A stretch of 64,000 nucleotides of DNA from Tenuibacillus multivorans (GCF_900103915.1 NZ_FNIG01000003.1:310001-374000), one strand, 5' to 3'; shown: positions 53,259-62,137, numbered from the stretch's first letter. Notes: a model not told the origin generated them from the sequence alone. Numbers and translations: made by a program.

Positions 53259-54278
53259 ATGATTAAATATCCATTTCTAAAAGAAAAAGCAACCATTGGT
53301 GTCACCGCTCCATCGTCAGGTGTTCCAAAAGAACTGCATACCATCTTAAAAGACGCTTGTAATCAAATGGAGTCAAAAGGGTTTCACGTTACTTGTGGTG
53401 ATACAGTTTGGACACAGGGAAAGGCTAAATCAGCACCTGCTAAAGTTAGAGCGGAAGAATTTAATCAAATGATGCAAAACCCCGATATTGATATCATTAT
53501 CCCGCCGTGGGGTGGGGAATTATTAATTGAAACCCTTGAACACATTGATTTCAATCAAATACAAAACAAATGGATTTTAGGTTATTCTGATGTGAGTCTA
53601 TTATTACTAGCGATTACTCTACAGACTGGCATTGCTACAGCTCACGGAACTAATTTAGTAAACTTAAGAGGAGAATATTCAGATGAAACAACAGCGATGT
53701 GGCAATCGGTTTTATCTACGAAAAAAGGTGAATCGATTCTCCAACGTTCTTCAGAAAAGTTCCAAAAAGAGTGGCAATTTGGTAATCCTACACCACATAT
53801 CTTTCATTTGACTGAGGCAACTGAATGGAAAACAACGTCCAATCAAAGAGTGACGTTTCAAGGACGTTTACTCGGGGGCTGCATTGATACTGTACATCAT
53901 TTAGTAGGAACACCATTTGGCAATGTTGAAAGCTTTAGGAAGAATTATCTAAATGAAAATGAATCAATCATCTGGTTCTTCGAAAACTGTGAATTAACAA
54001 CAACTGACCTTCGTAGATCCCTCGTACAAATGAAATTAGCTGGTTGGTTTGATCATTGTTCAGGAATCTTATTTGGTAGAAGTGAAGCTAACACGACTGT
54101 TGATGGTTACACTGCGGAAGATATTTATCAAGAACTTGAAAATGACCTTGGAGTTCCGATTATATACGACATCGATTGTGGTCATCAGCCACCACAAATA
54201 ACACTCATCAATGGCGCTTATGCTGAAGTTGAAACACATGATAATAAAGGATCTGTTCTACAATATTTTTATGAATAA
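53259..54278 (+). CDS. S66 family peptidase (LD-carboxypeptidase/MccF-like)
   Basis: A 339-residue S66 serine peptidase: GVTAPSSGV at the N-terminus, the nucleophile Ser in LGYSDVSLLLLA, Glu in the central RLLGGCIDT to FFENCE region and His in DCGHQPPQITL. The length and GGCIDTV segment favour the MccF-like branch, which inactivates microcin C-type peptide-nucleotides, over murein LD-carboxypeptidase. The actual substrate is unknown. The start has a TAAGGTGA site. Confidence 0.88.
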   Translation: MIKYPFLKEKATIGVTAPSSGVPKELHTILKDACNQMESKGFHVTCGDTVWTQGKAKSAPAKVRAEEFNQMMQNPDIDIIIPPWGGELLIETLEHIDFNQIQNKWILGYSDVSLLLLAITLQTGIATAHGTNLVNLRGEYSDETTAMWQSVLSTKKGESILQRSSEKFQKEWQFGNPTPHIFHLTEATEWKTTSNQRVTFQGRLLGGCIDTVHHLVGTPFGNVESFRKNYLNENESIIWFFENCELTTTDLRRSLVQMKLAGWFDHCSGILFGRSEANTTVDGYTAEDIYQELENDLGVPIIYDIDCGHQPPQITLINGAYAEVETHDNKGSVLQYFYE

Positions 54279-54371
54279 TAAAAAATAACAGGAGAATTCC
54301 CTAAGTAGTTGAGTTAGGTGTATAAACATTAAAAATGTTTTATAAGTTGAGCATTGATTACAATTTGGTAG

Positions 54372-54555
54372 TGAACCCCAAAAGTTAGAGTTTTGATTAT
54401 GCAACTGTGTAGCTGGTTTGAGTTCGGTATTCCACTGGACTTAAACCAGCCAATTTTTCTTTTATGCGTTCGTGATTGTAATAATCGATGTACCTCTCGA
54501 TTTCCTTCTTTAATTCAGTATAAGAAACCAAGTGTTCCCCGTAATATACATAAAT
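54372..54555 (-). mobile_element. IS3-family (IS150-like) transposase end fragment
   Basis: The left part carries an IS3-type terminal sequence, TGAACCCCAAAAGTTAGAG (54372-54390). On the minus strand the adjoining reading encodes the transposase C-terminus ([20 protein letters not shown], then [17 protein letters not shown]) with its stop at 54397-54399. In-frame stops and unrelated sequence lie upstream, so only about 50 residues remain. It is a scar of an old insertion. Confidence 0.82.
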
Positions 54556-54578
54556 TCATTTCTCCTCTATCGCTTGAA

Positions 54579-55088
54579 TCATTTCATCTCCTCAACTTCC
54601 AAAATCTTTTTCTGACCCCATGGAGATAGTGCGATGGTAACGATCATTTTATCATTAGTCGTGTCGAACTTTTCTCCTGTACCCTCTTCGATGTAATAAC
54701 GACTTAATCCATAATTCACGCGATAAGCATCCTCAAATTCTTGATTTAAATAACGTGCTCTAATCACCGCTTCGTCTTCATTAGGGTCCATTTTTTTATC
54801 TGAAGCAGCTTTCACACGATAAATCCCTCGCTCATCGGGTTTTAACAATACATATATAACCTGATTCGGTTTGACATCCTCACTTGCAAACCAATTTTCT
54901 GGTCGGATGCTTTCAGCCGTGTAATTTAAGTGAACATAATCCCCATAAAACACATCTCGAGGGTCGTATGGCTCTGTTTCAAGCTGAATAATCTGACTAA
55001 ACTCTTCAAAAAAGTAGTTTAATCCAGCCATTCCCACTAAAAAGACCACTTGGAGTGTGACAACAATTACAAATAACTTTTTTCTCAT
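54579..55088 (-). CDS. GDYXXLXY domain protein
   Basis: A 169-residue protein with one N-terminal membrane helix (LFVIVVTLQVVFLVGMAGL) and the signature YGDYVHLNYTAE (GDYxxLxY). The family is of unknown function and is commonly encoded directly after DUF2157 membrane proteins, as here. Its ATG lies one base after the DUF2157 stop, so the two are translated together. The longer frame to 55151 overlaps the upstream gene and is unlikely. Confidence 0.88.
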   Translation of the reverse strand: MRKKLFVIVVTLQVVFLVGMAGLNYFFEEFSQIIQLETEPYDPRDVFYGDYVHLNYTAESIRPENWFASEDVKPNQVIYVLLKPDERGIYRVKAASDKKMDPNEDEAVIRARYLNQEFEDAYRVNYGLSRYYIEEGTGEKFDTTNDKMIVTIALSPWGQKKILEVEEMK

Positions 55089-55089
55089 T

Positions 55090-56295
55090 TCACACATCCT
55101 CTCGTTTCTGGCTGACGAACTCTTTACGGTGTCTCTCCAAAAAGAAGCCAATCAGAAATAGAATGATCCCACCGACCAAGAAGAATAATGACTTGTCAAG
55201 AAAATCCCAAGCTAATTGCAGATAGACAATAAACGTACTGACTAAGAACGCTCCCGTTCCTAGACGCACGGTTCTCCGGTCTATTTCATGATAGCCTTCA
55301 AGTATTTTACTTACCGAAAATAGAAATAACACCACATAGGCTAGAAAGGACGCTATTTCAACGAGGATAAAAACCGGAAAAAACAACACCAATTGATATA
55401 ACTTGTAGCGATGCTCATTTTTCAAAGTCAAATATATAGCTAAACCTAAAAGAATAGTTAAGATGATATAAAACATAAAATGAGAACTAAACTCGTCTCT
55501 TGCATATGCAAAATCATAGATAAAGGACTGAATGATCGTTAAGACAAACATAAATGTCAGTGATACCGATTGAAACGGCCGACTAATATTATAATCTTTC
55601 ACATAAGTACCTATAACATATAAGACTAAACCAAAAATCATTAACCAATAATAATCATCTATATGTTCTAACGAGTATCCAATTAGCTGAACCATATAAG
55701 CAATCGCAAAAAGCCAGGCTATGGATGATTGCTTTTTGATAAATACAATCGCTCCATATCCAACCATAAAAATACCAAACAATAACCAATCAAAATCATG
55801 CATATTAATTAGTCCGTAGATTTGCCCAACTGACACGATGACAAGACCTGTAAATAATATAAACGTGTGCGGCCGGCTCAAATATAATAAATAAGCCGCT
55901 ATTCCCCATACGATAAAGGCAAACACATTATTCATACTATAATGATACATCTGTCCGGTCAGAAAAATTCCTGAACCAAAAATGGCCAAGGCGACAACAT
56001 AACAAAACACACTATAAGTATAATGTTCTCTGCGGTGAAACAACTCACCTATCCCGTAAAACCCAATGAGGAAGGATATAATAATAATCATTCGAAAAGT
56101 GTCCGGAATCATTTGCCAATTTGCTGCTACAAATGTTAAACAAGCTAATCCAATTAATAAAGCTGAAAAAAAGAATATTAAAGAAAGTTGATCCTTTTCT
56201 TCATAGCGGTTTATAATTTGATCTCTTTGTTCCTGGCTAATGATCCCATCTTCTACCCATTGTTTAGATTCCTCTATTAATTTAATGCGTTTCAT
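55090..56295 (-). CDS. DUF2157 membrane protein
   Basis: A 401-residue protein. The N-terminal soluble DUF2157 segment (ESKQWVEDGIISQEQRDQII) is followed by about 12 to 14 transmembrane helices. Function unknown. It sits in the middle of a three-gene membrane operon: DUF418, DUF2157, GDYXXLXY. It starts 2 bases after the DUF418 stop. Confidence 0.87.
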   Translation of the reverse strand: MKRIKLIEESKQWVEDGIISQEQRDQIINRYEEKDQLSLIFFFSALLIGLACLTFVAANWQMIPDTFRMIIIISFLIGFYGIGELFHRREHYTYSVFCYVVALAIFGSGIFLTGQMYHYSMNNVFAFIVWGIAAYLLYLSRPHTFILFTGLVIVSVGQIYGLINMHDFDWLLFGIFMVGYGAIVFIKKQSSIAWLFAIAYMVQLIGYSLEHIDDYYWLMIFGLVLYVIGTYVKDYNISRPFQSVSLTFMFVLTIIQSFIYDFAYARDEFSSHFMFYIILTILLGLAIYLTLKNEHRYKLYQLVLFFPVFILVEIASFLAYVVLFLFSVSKILEGYHEIDRRTVRLGTGAFLVSTFIVYLQLAWDFLDKSLFFLVGGIILFLIGFFLERHRKEFVSQKREDV

Positions 56296-56297
56296 TT

Positions 56298-57464
56298 TTA
56301 ATCATCCTTTTTGACCATTGGTTGAACCCTATTATATGTAAGGGTTCGATAAACCCATTCTAATGGTCCAAAATAAAAACGTTTAACGTACCACTGACTA
56401 AATATAATTTGTAATCCAAAAATCGCCATGCCAATCACCATTAATGTGACCAAATTTAATTCACCATACAAGTTAAACCCAATGCCATAAAATAGAGTAG
56501 TACCTATTAAAGATTGCATCACATAATTGGTCAAGGATAATTTACCAACATTTGATAATATTCTTTCGACAGCTGAAAAATTCCTGCTTTTAAATATAAC
56601 TAATAAAACTAAAAAATAGAAAATACTTGAAAAAGAACCACCGATCGCATCTTGGGCATAGTCAAACCATGTCGGCATTCCAAACAAATATGGTGCTATT
56701 TTAAATAGTATAAATACGACAAAAGAACCTAGTAGCCACTTCTTGATCTCACTATTATTCTTTTGTGTTTCATCGATCCAGCCACGTTTTTTAATCATGA
56801 TGCCCAATAAAAACATCGGTAGTATCGATAAAATCATAAACAACCATTGTAATGGATGATTCATATTCAACCAATCAAAGAAATTTTGACTCATGACGGA
56901 TTCCAAATTCCCTGAATAGCCAAGCATAGCTTGTTGAATTAACTGTGAATTCATACTTACCGAATATTCCCGAACTAAGAACATTAAAAGCGTCATCAAT
57001 ACTGCAGGTATTAATAAAAGGTTAAATGCCCATTTCATTAATGACATTGCGCTTTTGCTTATGAATAAAAGACTAATTAATCCTATAACACTGTAGGTCA
57101 GTAAGATGTCACCATACCATATAAAAATACCATGTAAAAGACCAAATCCCATTAAAACAAACATCCGTCTTAACAGAATTGGTTTAGGATTCAGACGCTT
57201 TTGTTGCAACCGTTCAAACATCATATAAATACCTAAGCCAAATAATAACGAAAACAATGGATAAAAACTAGCTTGTACAAACATATCTATCGATGCTAAT
57301 AACACGTGTTCGATTGAACCACTATAAAAGCCTTCCATTCCACCGTACATAAAGTGTGGAGAATGAAATGATAATAGATTAACCAATAAAATTCCTAATA
57401 GTGCTAGGCCCCTGATTGCGTCGATTGCCTTTACTCGACTTTTTACTGGACTTCCCGGATTCAT
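56298..57464 (-). CDS. DUF418 membrane protein, YeiB-like
   Basis: A 388-residue membrane protein: RVKAIDAIRGLALLGILLVNLLSF is typical of the YeiB N-terminus (split here as RVKAIDAIRGLALLG and ILLVNLLSF). About ten helices follow, then the DUF418 C-terminal block (LSNVGKLSLTNYVMQSLIGT; PLEWVYRTLTY). It may transfer acyl groups, as some relatives of this fold do, but this is not established. The start is the ATG after AGAGGTGG. Confidence 0.88.
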   Translation of the reverse strand: MNPGSPVKSRVKAIDAIRGLALLGILLVNLLSFHSPHFMYGGMEGFYSGSIEHVLLASIDMFVQASFYPLFSLLFGLGIYMMFERLQQKRLNPKPILLRRMFVLMGFGLLHGIFIWYGDILLTYSVIGLISLLFISKSAMSLMKWAFNLLLIPAVLMTLLMFLVREYSVSMNSQLIQQAMLGYSGNLESVMSQNFFDWLNMNHPLQWLFMILSILPMFLLGIMIKKRGWIDETQKNNSEIKKWLLGSFVVFILFKIAPYLFGMPTWFDYAQDAIGGSFSSIFYFLVLLVIFKSRNFSAVERILSNVGKLSLTNYVMQSLIGTTLFYGIGFNLYGELNLVTLMVIGMAIFGLQIIFSQWYVKRFYFGPLEWVYRTLTYNRVQPMVKKDD

Positions 57465-57525
57465 AATGACCACCTCTCTTTTGAACCATTATAACACTAT
57501 ACAAAAGGACTGAAATTACTGATAA

Positions 57526-57552
57526 CACATGAACCTTTCAGTTCATATATTA
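57526..57552 (+). promoter_or_regulatory. Candidate sigma-K promoter of gerP operon
   Basis: CATATATTA (57544-57552) fits the sigma-K -10 consensus CATAnnnTA. An AC-rich -35 (AACAC, 57524-57528) lies about 16 bases before it. The gerP operon of B. subtilis is transcribed in the mother cell by sigma-K. Confidence 0.6.
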
Positions 57553-57572
57553 GGGTGAAAGGAGTTATATAT

Positions 57573-57776
57573 ATGCCTGCATTTGTCGGTGCTATCAAAG
57601 TTAATGCTGTATCATCATCAGCAGTCTTTCATATTGGTGATACCTATTATATTCAACCAATTAGTACAGCTAAGACTTATGCTGGTGGAGGCTCTTTTAA
57701 CACTGGTGATGGAATAAGAGTCCAGCTTGATTATTCAGATACAATTGTTTTTGATCAAGATCAAATAGATTATTAA
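57573..57776 (+). CDS. gerPA: Spore germination protein GerPA
   Basis: A 67-residue coat protein starting MPAFVGAIKVNAVSSSAVFH, with the family pattern FHIGDTYYIQP and SFNTGDGIRV. GerP proteins assemble in the spore coat and let nutrient germinants reach inner-membrane receptors. First of six genes. The start is the ATG after GAAAGGAG. The C-terminus is more acidic than in B. subtilis. Confidence 0.9.
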   Translation: MPAFVGAIKVNAVSSSAVFHIGDTYYIQPISTAKTYAGGGSFNTGDGIRVQLDYSDTIVFDQDQIDY

Positions 57777-57789
57777 TGGGGTGAATCAA

Positions 57790-58005
57790 TTGTGCTTAAC
57801 TATTCACCAACAAATTTATATTAATTTTTTAAAAGTCGAAGCTATTTCAAACTCTTCCGTCCTTCAAGTAGGTAGTTCGGGTTCAATCCAATCTGTTTCT
57901 AATATTTATAACACAGGTGGCTATACTGAGCCAGCTGAAGAAGCTGAAGCACCTGGTGAAGATGAATCCATTATAAGTTTACCTGCCATCCCATTCACTA
58001 ATTAA
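57790..58005 (+). CDS. gerPB: Spore germination protein GerPB
   Basis: A 71-residue protein with the GerPB core IYINFLKVEAISNSSVLQVG and GSIQSVSNIYNTGGYTEPA. I choose the TTG at 57790 because GGGGTGA lies 5 bases upstream; the GTG at 57781 overlaps that site. It follows gerPA by 13 bases. The end is very acidic (EEAEAPGEDES). Confidence 0.9.
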   Translation: MCLTIHQQIYINFLKVEAISNSSVLQVGSSGSIQSVSNIYNTGGYTEPAEEAEAPGEDESIISLPAIPFTN

Positions 58006-58051
58006 AAAATGGCTTCATAAAATATAATAAGGTGAATAAGGAGGAGTTGGC

Positions 58052-58642
58052 ATGGATGATCATAATACGGTCTGGCAACATTTAGCCTACCTCGAACAAA
58101 AAATCAATCAACAAACCAGTCTAATTAACGAATTAAATCAAAAAATAGATCGGATCATGGAACAGCAAAACCAAGCTTCAAATTCATCCGTTGAGCGTGT
58201 TGAGTATAATTTTGAACAACTCAAAATTGAAACGCTCGAAGGCACGCTAAACATAGGTTTAACTCCTCAGCAAGATCTCCCTTTTGAACAAATGGATTTA
58301 CCTAAAGAAAATACAAATGAACCAACGATCACTCCTATGGAACAACAAATTTTTAATCAATTGCAGCCGTATATAAACAAAGATGTACCTCAAATAATCG
58401 ATCAATTTGCTGCAGAACAAGATATGAACGTGAGTCAAGAATGGAAAACCGTGTTGGTTCAAGATATAAAAAAACAACTACCAAATCGAATTAAAGAACA
58501 CACTTCAAAAATGCAACAGGATGGAAGAGTCATTGTTGATCGTGACCAAGTTCCAATGTTAATTAATCATATTAAAAAAGAAATATCTCAAGGCATTCAT
58601 ATGTATTTAAATAAAGTGAAGGAGAATAACGATGGAAGTTAA
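58052..58642 (+). CDS. gerPC: Spore germination protein GerPC
   Basis: A 196-residue protein, close to the usual length of GerPC (about 205). The N-terminal third is a coiled coil (LEQKINQQTSLINELNQKID); EYNFEQLKIETLEGTLNIGL (residues about 50-68) is the conserved core. The rest is helical and charged. The start has an AAGGAGGAG site. It overlaps gerPD by 11 bases. Confidence 0.9.
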   Translation: MDDHNTVWQHLAYLEQKINQQTSLINELNQKIDRIMEQQNQASNSSVERVEYNFEQLKIETLEGTLNIGLTPQQDLPFEQMDLPKENTNEPTITPMEQQIFNQLQPYINKDVPQIIDQFAAEQDMNVSQEWKTVLVQDIKKQLPNRIKEHTSKMQQDGRVIVDRDQVPMLINHIKKEISQGIHMYLNKVKENNDGS

Positions 58643-58814
58643 TATATTTAATGATGAATTAGAAGTTGGTAGAGTTGAAGTAAACGGTGTATCAACATCC
58701 TCCATGTTTATTGTAGGCGATGTCGAACACTTACAACTTGCCTCCCGATATGATACACCACCTGAAGCTTATGTCTATGAAGGAATCTTCCCATTCGCAA
58801 GGGTTACAGGGTGA
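58632..58814 (+). CDS. gerPD: Spore germination protein GerPD
   Basis: A 60-residue protein: LEVGRVEVNGVSTSSMFIVGD and EHLQLASRYDTPPEAYVYEG match GerPD. It begins inside the end of gerPC (AAGGAGAATAACG site) and ends 7 bases before the gerPE start. Confidence 0.9.
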   Translation: MEVNIFNDELEVGRVEVNGVSTSSMFIVGDVEHLQLASRYDTPPEAYVYEGIFPFARVTG

Positions 58815-58821
58815 TGACCTC

Positions 58822-59187
58822 ATGCGTGATAGTAAGGTTAAATCAGTCTATTTAAATTCCATGGAATTTAGTGCGGTGTTTCAAGTCGGTGACAGCGTCG
58901 GTTTATATCCTTTTTCAATTGCGCACGCTGTCCAAAAGGAAAGGCCAATATTCATCGATGAATACGACTATTTTAAGGATAATGATACCATATTATCCGA
59001 ACCGCTCCCTAATTTTTTAGCTAAATCAGATACCAAAGTCACACGTCATAACAATAATTCTATTAGGGTTAATTCTTTAATCAGTAACGGTGTAACAGGT
59101 AGTGGAATCATTCATATCGGGTCTTTTAACCACGGTAAAGCCATAAGTATCTTAAAACACAAACGAATTATTCAAAATGATAGGTAG
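58822..59187 (+). CDS. gerPE: Spore germination protein GerPE
   Basis: A 121-residue protein with two GerP-like units: SVYLNSMEFSAVFQVGDSV at the start and IRVNSLISNGVTGSGIIHIG near the end. I choose the ATG at 58822, not the longer frame that runs back through gerPD. Its ribosome site lies around the gerPD stop (GGGTGATG). Confidence 0.88.
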   Translation: MRDSKVKSVYLNSMEFSAVFQVGDSVGLYPFSIAHAVQKERPIFIDEYDYFKDNDTILSEPLPNFLAKSDTKVTRHNNNSIRVNSLISNGVTGSGIIHIGSFNHGKAISILKHKRIIQNDR

Positions 59188-59195
59188 GTGAAAAA

Positions 59196-59414
59196 ATGCC
59201 TTCCATAGTCGGCCCATTAAAAATAAACAGTGTTGGTGGGGGTACGGTAAACTTTGGGGATGCTTTTTATATCGCTCCTAAAAGCTCAGCCAAAACTAAC
59301 TCTGGATCTGGTTCATTAAACACAGGTGACTTTATCAATACAAATAATTTAGTTAGCTCAACAAACCCCTTTGATTCTGATTTGTATGACCAAATCATTT
59401 CAAGAAATGCATAG
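59196..59414 (+). CDS. gerPF: Spore germination protein GerPF
   Basis: A 72-residue protein resembling GerPA: MPSIVGPLKINSVGGGTVNF, then GDAFYIAPKSSAKTNSGSGS and NTGDFINTNN. It is the last gerP gene, followed by a terminator. The start has a TAGGTGA site. Confidence 0.92.
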   Translation: MPSIVGPLKINSVGGGTVNFGDAFYIAPKSSAKTNSGSGSLNTGDFINTNNLVSSTNPFDSDLYDQIISRNA

Positions 59415-59417
59415 CGT

Positions 59418-59452
59418 AAAAACTCTCACTCTATTCAAAGTGAGAGTTTTTG
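59418..59452 (+). terminator. Terminator of the gerP operon
   Basis: AAAAACTCTCACT pairs with AGTGAGAGTTTTT. The stem contributes its own T run. Confidence 0.9.
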
Positions 59453-59483
59453 TTATTCTGAGGAAAATAACTGGCCATTATAT

Positions 59484-60044
59484 TTAGTTATTATTTATTA
59501 TTTCTTTTGCAAACGCTTTTGCTTCTTCTTCGATATCATTCTCTTCAGTCAAATATTGAATTTCATAACCGATTCCCTTAATACTTATCAGCATGACAAC
59601 TACCTCTAAATCTCTTTGAATATGTTGGTATTGAACCTCATGACCGTCGATTTCAATAACATCTGCACCCTGTAAATTTCCTGGACCCCCATTATAAACA
59701 TTCATTACAATAGCAGACTGGTCCTCATATAATTCACCGTAAATAATTTCTCTAAATTGGTCCCTTGCTTCCCATGCTTCCTTGAATGTTTCATCCGCTC
59801 TTTCATCTTGAGAAAGATTATATTCAATGGTCGCCTTGAATGGGTCACCTCTAGTAACTTTTCCATCTTGAAATTTTGGGCTATATTCAATATGGACATG
59901 TCCAATCGGATATTCTGTCTCAGGCAAATAAGGCGTAACCCCTAAGTATTCATTTATCTTTTCACTAATGTCTGCCGTTCCACTCGATTCTTGACCACAA
60001 CTGACTAATAGAAACAACACAACAAAAAGTAAATACTTTTTCAT
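59484..60044 (-). CDS. Hypothetical lipoprotein
   Basis: A 186-residue lipoprotein with signal and lipobox (YLLFVVLFLLVSCGQ) and a soluble domain with IGHVHIEYSPKF and AIVMNVYNGGPGNLQG. No named domain is recognised with confidence; the last part resembles DUF4367-like surface domains. The start is the ATG giving MKKYLLF. Probably displayed outside the membrane. Confidence 0.72.
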   Translation of the reverse strand: MKKYLLFVVLFLLVSCGQESSGTADISEKINEYLGVTPYLPETEYPIGHVHIEYSPKFQDGKVTRGDPFKATIEYNLSQDERADETFKEAWEARDQFREIIYGELYEDQSAIVMNVYNGGPGNLQGADVIEIDGHEVQYQHIQRDLEVVVMLISIKGIGYEIQYLTEENDIEEEAKAFAKEIINNN

Positions 60045-60185
60045 TAAAAAGTCCTCCAAATTAAAATACTATATAAATACCATATTATATTCATTTGTGT
60101 TTAAGATTAATAACAATATAACAAGTGACATCTCATTCATAGCCTTTTAGCAAGCTGGGACTGTAATCGAGATTCGGAAAAAATA

Positions 60186-60305
60186 ATGCAAACGATAGAA
60201 AAAATCATTCCCAAATATCTTAAACTAAACAAACGTTTGAGTGAAAAAGTTAATATCGATTCAAATGAACAATTGATCAAACGAATTGTCAATAAGGTTG
60301 TTTAA
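60186..60305 (+). CDS. Possible 39-residue peptide or C-terminal gene fragment
   Basis: An open frame MQTIEKIIPKYLKLNKRLSE ending RIVNKVV-stop lies in the gap between two minus-strand genes. The frame stays open for at least 19 codons upstream without a good start, and the ATG has no clear ribosome site. It may be the tail of a lost gene. Low confidence. Confidence 0.25.
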   Translation: MQTIEKIIPKYLKLNKRLSEKVNIDSNEQLIKRIVNKVV

Positions 60306-60308
60306 AGT

Positions 60309-60334
60309 ATGGAACTTGGCTTATCCAAGTTCCA
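60309..60334 (-). terminator. Terminator of the GNAT gene
   Basis: ATGGAACTTGG pairs with CCAAGTTCCAT around CTTAT, 8 bases after the stop. The U tail is weak. Confidence 0.6.
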
Positions 60335-60341
60335 TTCCTTA

Positions 60342-60875
60342 TTAAACTATAATCTCGTATCTACTATGTTGACCACCATACACAGTCACAATGGCGTTAC
60401 GTTCATATTTTCTTTGATAATAATCGTTTAACCCTTGATTACTTGCTAAACAATCAAAGCGGATACACTTTTTACCTTTTTCTTGCACAAAATCTTTAGC
60501 CCAATCTATTAGTTGAATACCGATATCTTTACCCGCATATTCTCGGTTGACTACAATTCGGTGTAAGTAGACCATGCCAGGTTCATTCGCTTTTTCCTCC
60601 CAAACTAGTCGATCCCATTCAATAGGGTGTTCCTCTAGTGTTATGCTGGCTATGACTTCTTCCTCTTTTTCTAGAATATATGTACTATTGTTTTTAATCG
60701 ATTCAAGTACTTCAGGTTTCTCTCCTTCTAAATCCGATATATAATAACTCCATTGATCTGTACCTTTAGATTGCAACCATATAGCAGCTTGGCGTAATAA
60801 TTGTAAAACGCTATCTAAGTCCTTCTCCATTGCCTGTCTAATTTTAAAAACGTCTTGATCAAATTGTAAAATCAC
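60342..60875 (-). CDS. GNAT family N-acetyltransferase
   Basis: A 177-residue acetyltransferase: IRQAMEKDLDSVLQLL at the start, then VYLHRIVVNREYAGKDIGIQL (acetyl-CoA binding loop, R/K-x-x-G-x-G replaced by EYAGKDIG) and CIRFDCLASNQGLNDYYQ. The substrate is unknown. The start is GTG with a GGGGGA site. Confidence 0.87.
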   Translation of the reverse strand: MILQFDQDVFKIRQAMEKDLDSVLQLLRQAAIWLQSKGTDQWSYYISDLEGEKPEVLESIKNNSTYILEKEEEVIASITLEEHPIEWDRLVWEEKANEPGMVYLHRIVVNREYAGKDIGIQLIDWAKDFVQEKGKKCIRFDCLASNQGLNDYYQRKYERNAIVTVYGGQHSRYEIIV

Positions 60876-60907
60876 TATTTTTTATCCCCCTATAAGTTCA
60901 ATTACTT

Positions 60908-61189
60908 CTAAAAAAATATACTAAGCAATATTACTATCACCATTAAAATTAATACCGCCTTAGCATAGTTTTTAAGATTCTCATTATGACTTCCAAAAGC
61001 CAATACTAATAAGGCAATTATATTTATAAATGGTATAGCTGTTAAAATTAAAATTAGAATCCATGTTCCAATCGATACCACATCATCATCGTAGTAATTC
61101 CTATTTCCACTAAAGTTTTTCTGATTTTTGATCTTCTCATTCCCTTGCTCATTTAAGTATTGATTATAGTATTCGTTATAGTAATCCAA
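60908..61189 (-). CDS. Small membrane protein with Tyr/Asn-rich N-terminus
   Basis: A 93-residue protein. Residues 1-35 are hydrophilic and rich in Tyr, Asn and Asp (DYYNEYYNQYLNEQGNEK). Two transmembrane helices follow (IGTWILILILTAIPFINIIALL; AVLILMVIVILLSIFF). The start is TTG with an AGGAGG site. No family is recognised and no function is claimed. Confidence 0.68.
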   Translation of the reverse strand: MDYYNEYYNQYLNEQGNEKIKNQKNFSGNRNYYDDDVVSIGTWILILILTAIPFINIIALLVLAFGSHNENLKNYAKAVLILMVIVILLSIFF

Positions 61190-61247
61190 AATAATCCTCC
61201 TATATTTTTAAACACTATTCACCAACCTTCTTTCTTTTCACTTCATT

Positions 61248-61492
61248 CTAGCTCTCTTTTGCCTTATTTAGCATCTCTTCTGATTTATCAAGGCCATGCC
61301 AGTTAATATTAAACAAGTCGAAATAGTGCATTTGCTTTTGTAAATAAAGACCTGTGCCACAAGATAAATCTAGTACGTTATACTCTGATAGTTGAGTGCT
61401 ATTTAAAAGTGCTTCCAAATCATGGTCACATTGTTTCTATACTGATTTTCATCGTATCGGTCAGCTATTTTCGAAAAATCTGTGATTTTCAT
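61248..61492 (-). pseudogene. Class I methyltransferase, frameshifted and truncated
   Basis: The start reads MKITDFSKIADRYDENQYRN and is then out of frame. After one shift the reading continues HDLEALLNSTQLSEYNVLD, then LSCGTGLYLQKQ (SAM motif I) and WHGLDKSEEMLNKAKES, and then stops early. A full enzyme would be about 200-250 residues. The frameshift and the lost C-terminal half make it non-functional. Confidence 0.8.
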
Positions 61493-61572
61493 ATGCTACT
61501 TCCCACCATAATAAGAATTTTTGGAAATTATTGATAATTAAATCATATCACATAAACTATAAGGATTCTATG

Positions 61573-61608
61573 TAAAAAAAGGAACTTGAAATTTAATCCA
61601 AGTTCCTT
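61573..61608 (-). terminator. Terminator of the DinB-family gene
   Basis: AAGGAACTTG pairs with CAAGTTCCTT. On the minus strand seven T follow. Confidence 0.85.
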
Positions 61609-61681
61609 AAGTATATAAAAGCACTCTCATTAATTTATAATCCAAAAAATCAATATCGTGATCCTACTTTCAACAAGTATT

Positions 61682-62137
61682 TTATCCACTTACACCGTCT
61701 TTAGAGTCCCAATTGTCCTGCAATTTTCTAATATATATTATTTGACCCGTATGATAAGTGGTGTGGAGAGTAAGATGAGCAATCTCAGCTACCATTTTTT
61801 CGAGATTTATAGGTTCAGCCTCTTCAACAGTGTTCTTCCATTCAGCCATAATGTCATAGATTCGTTTAACCTTATCGTTCCAATTCATTCCATCCCTATT
61901 TTTAAATGTATTGCTGTCTTCGTTCTTAGGATTTGGTACGTTATTAAAACGATTTAGATAGCGTTGATTATAAAAGATTAAGTGATTAACAATTTCAGAA
62001 ATAGAATGAGCAGTGTCATCCGGTTTCCATTGGGCTTGTTCTTCTGTAAGTCCTTCAATTGAATTAAGTAGGGCAACAAACCATGTGTTTTCAAGATTGG
62101 CGTTTAATTGAGCTACTAATACATCTTTAACATTCAT
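61682..62137 (-). CDS. DinB family protein
   Basis: A 151-residue four-helix-bundle protein of the DinB/YfiT superfamily. Likely metal-ligand histidines are in ISEIVNHLIFYNQRYLN (one His) and AHLTLHTTYHTGQIIYIR (two further His). Such proteins include thiol-dependent S-transferases and damage-inducible proteins of unknown role. The start has a GAAGGAGG site. Confidence 0.87.
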   Translation of the reverse strand: MNVKDVLVAQLNANLENTWFVALLNSIEGLTEEQAQWKPDDTAHSISEIVNHLIFYNQRYLNRFNNVPNPKNEDSNTFKNRDGMNWNDKVKRIYDIMAEWKNTVEEAEPINLEKMVAEIAHLTLHTTYHTGQIIYIRKLQDNWDSKDGVSG

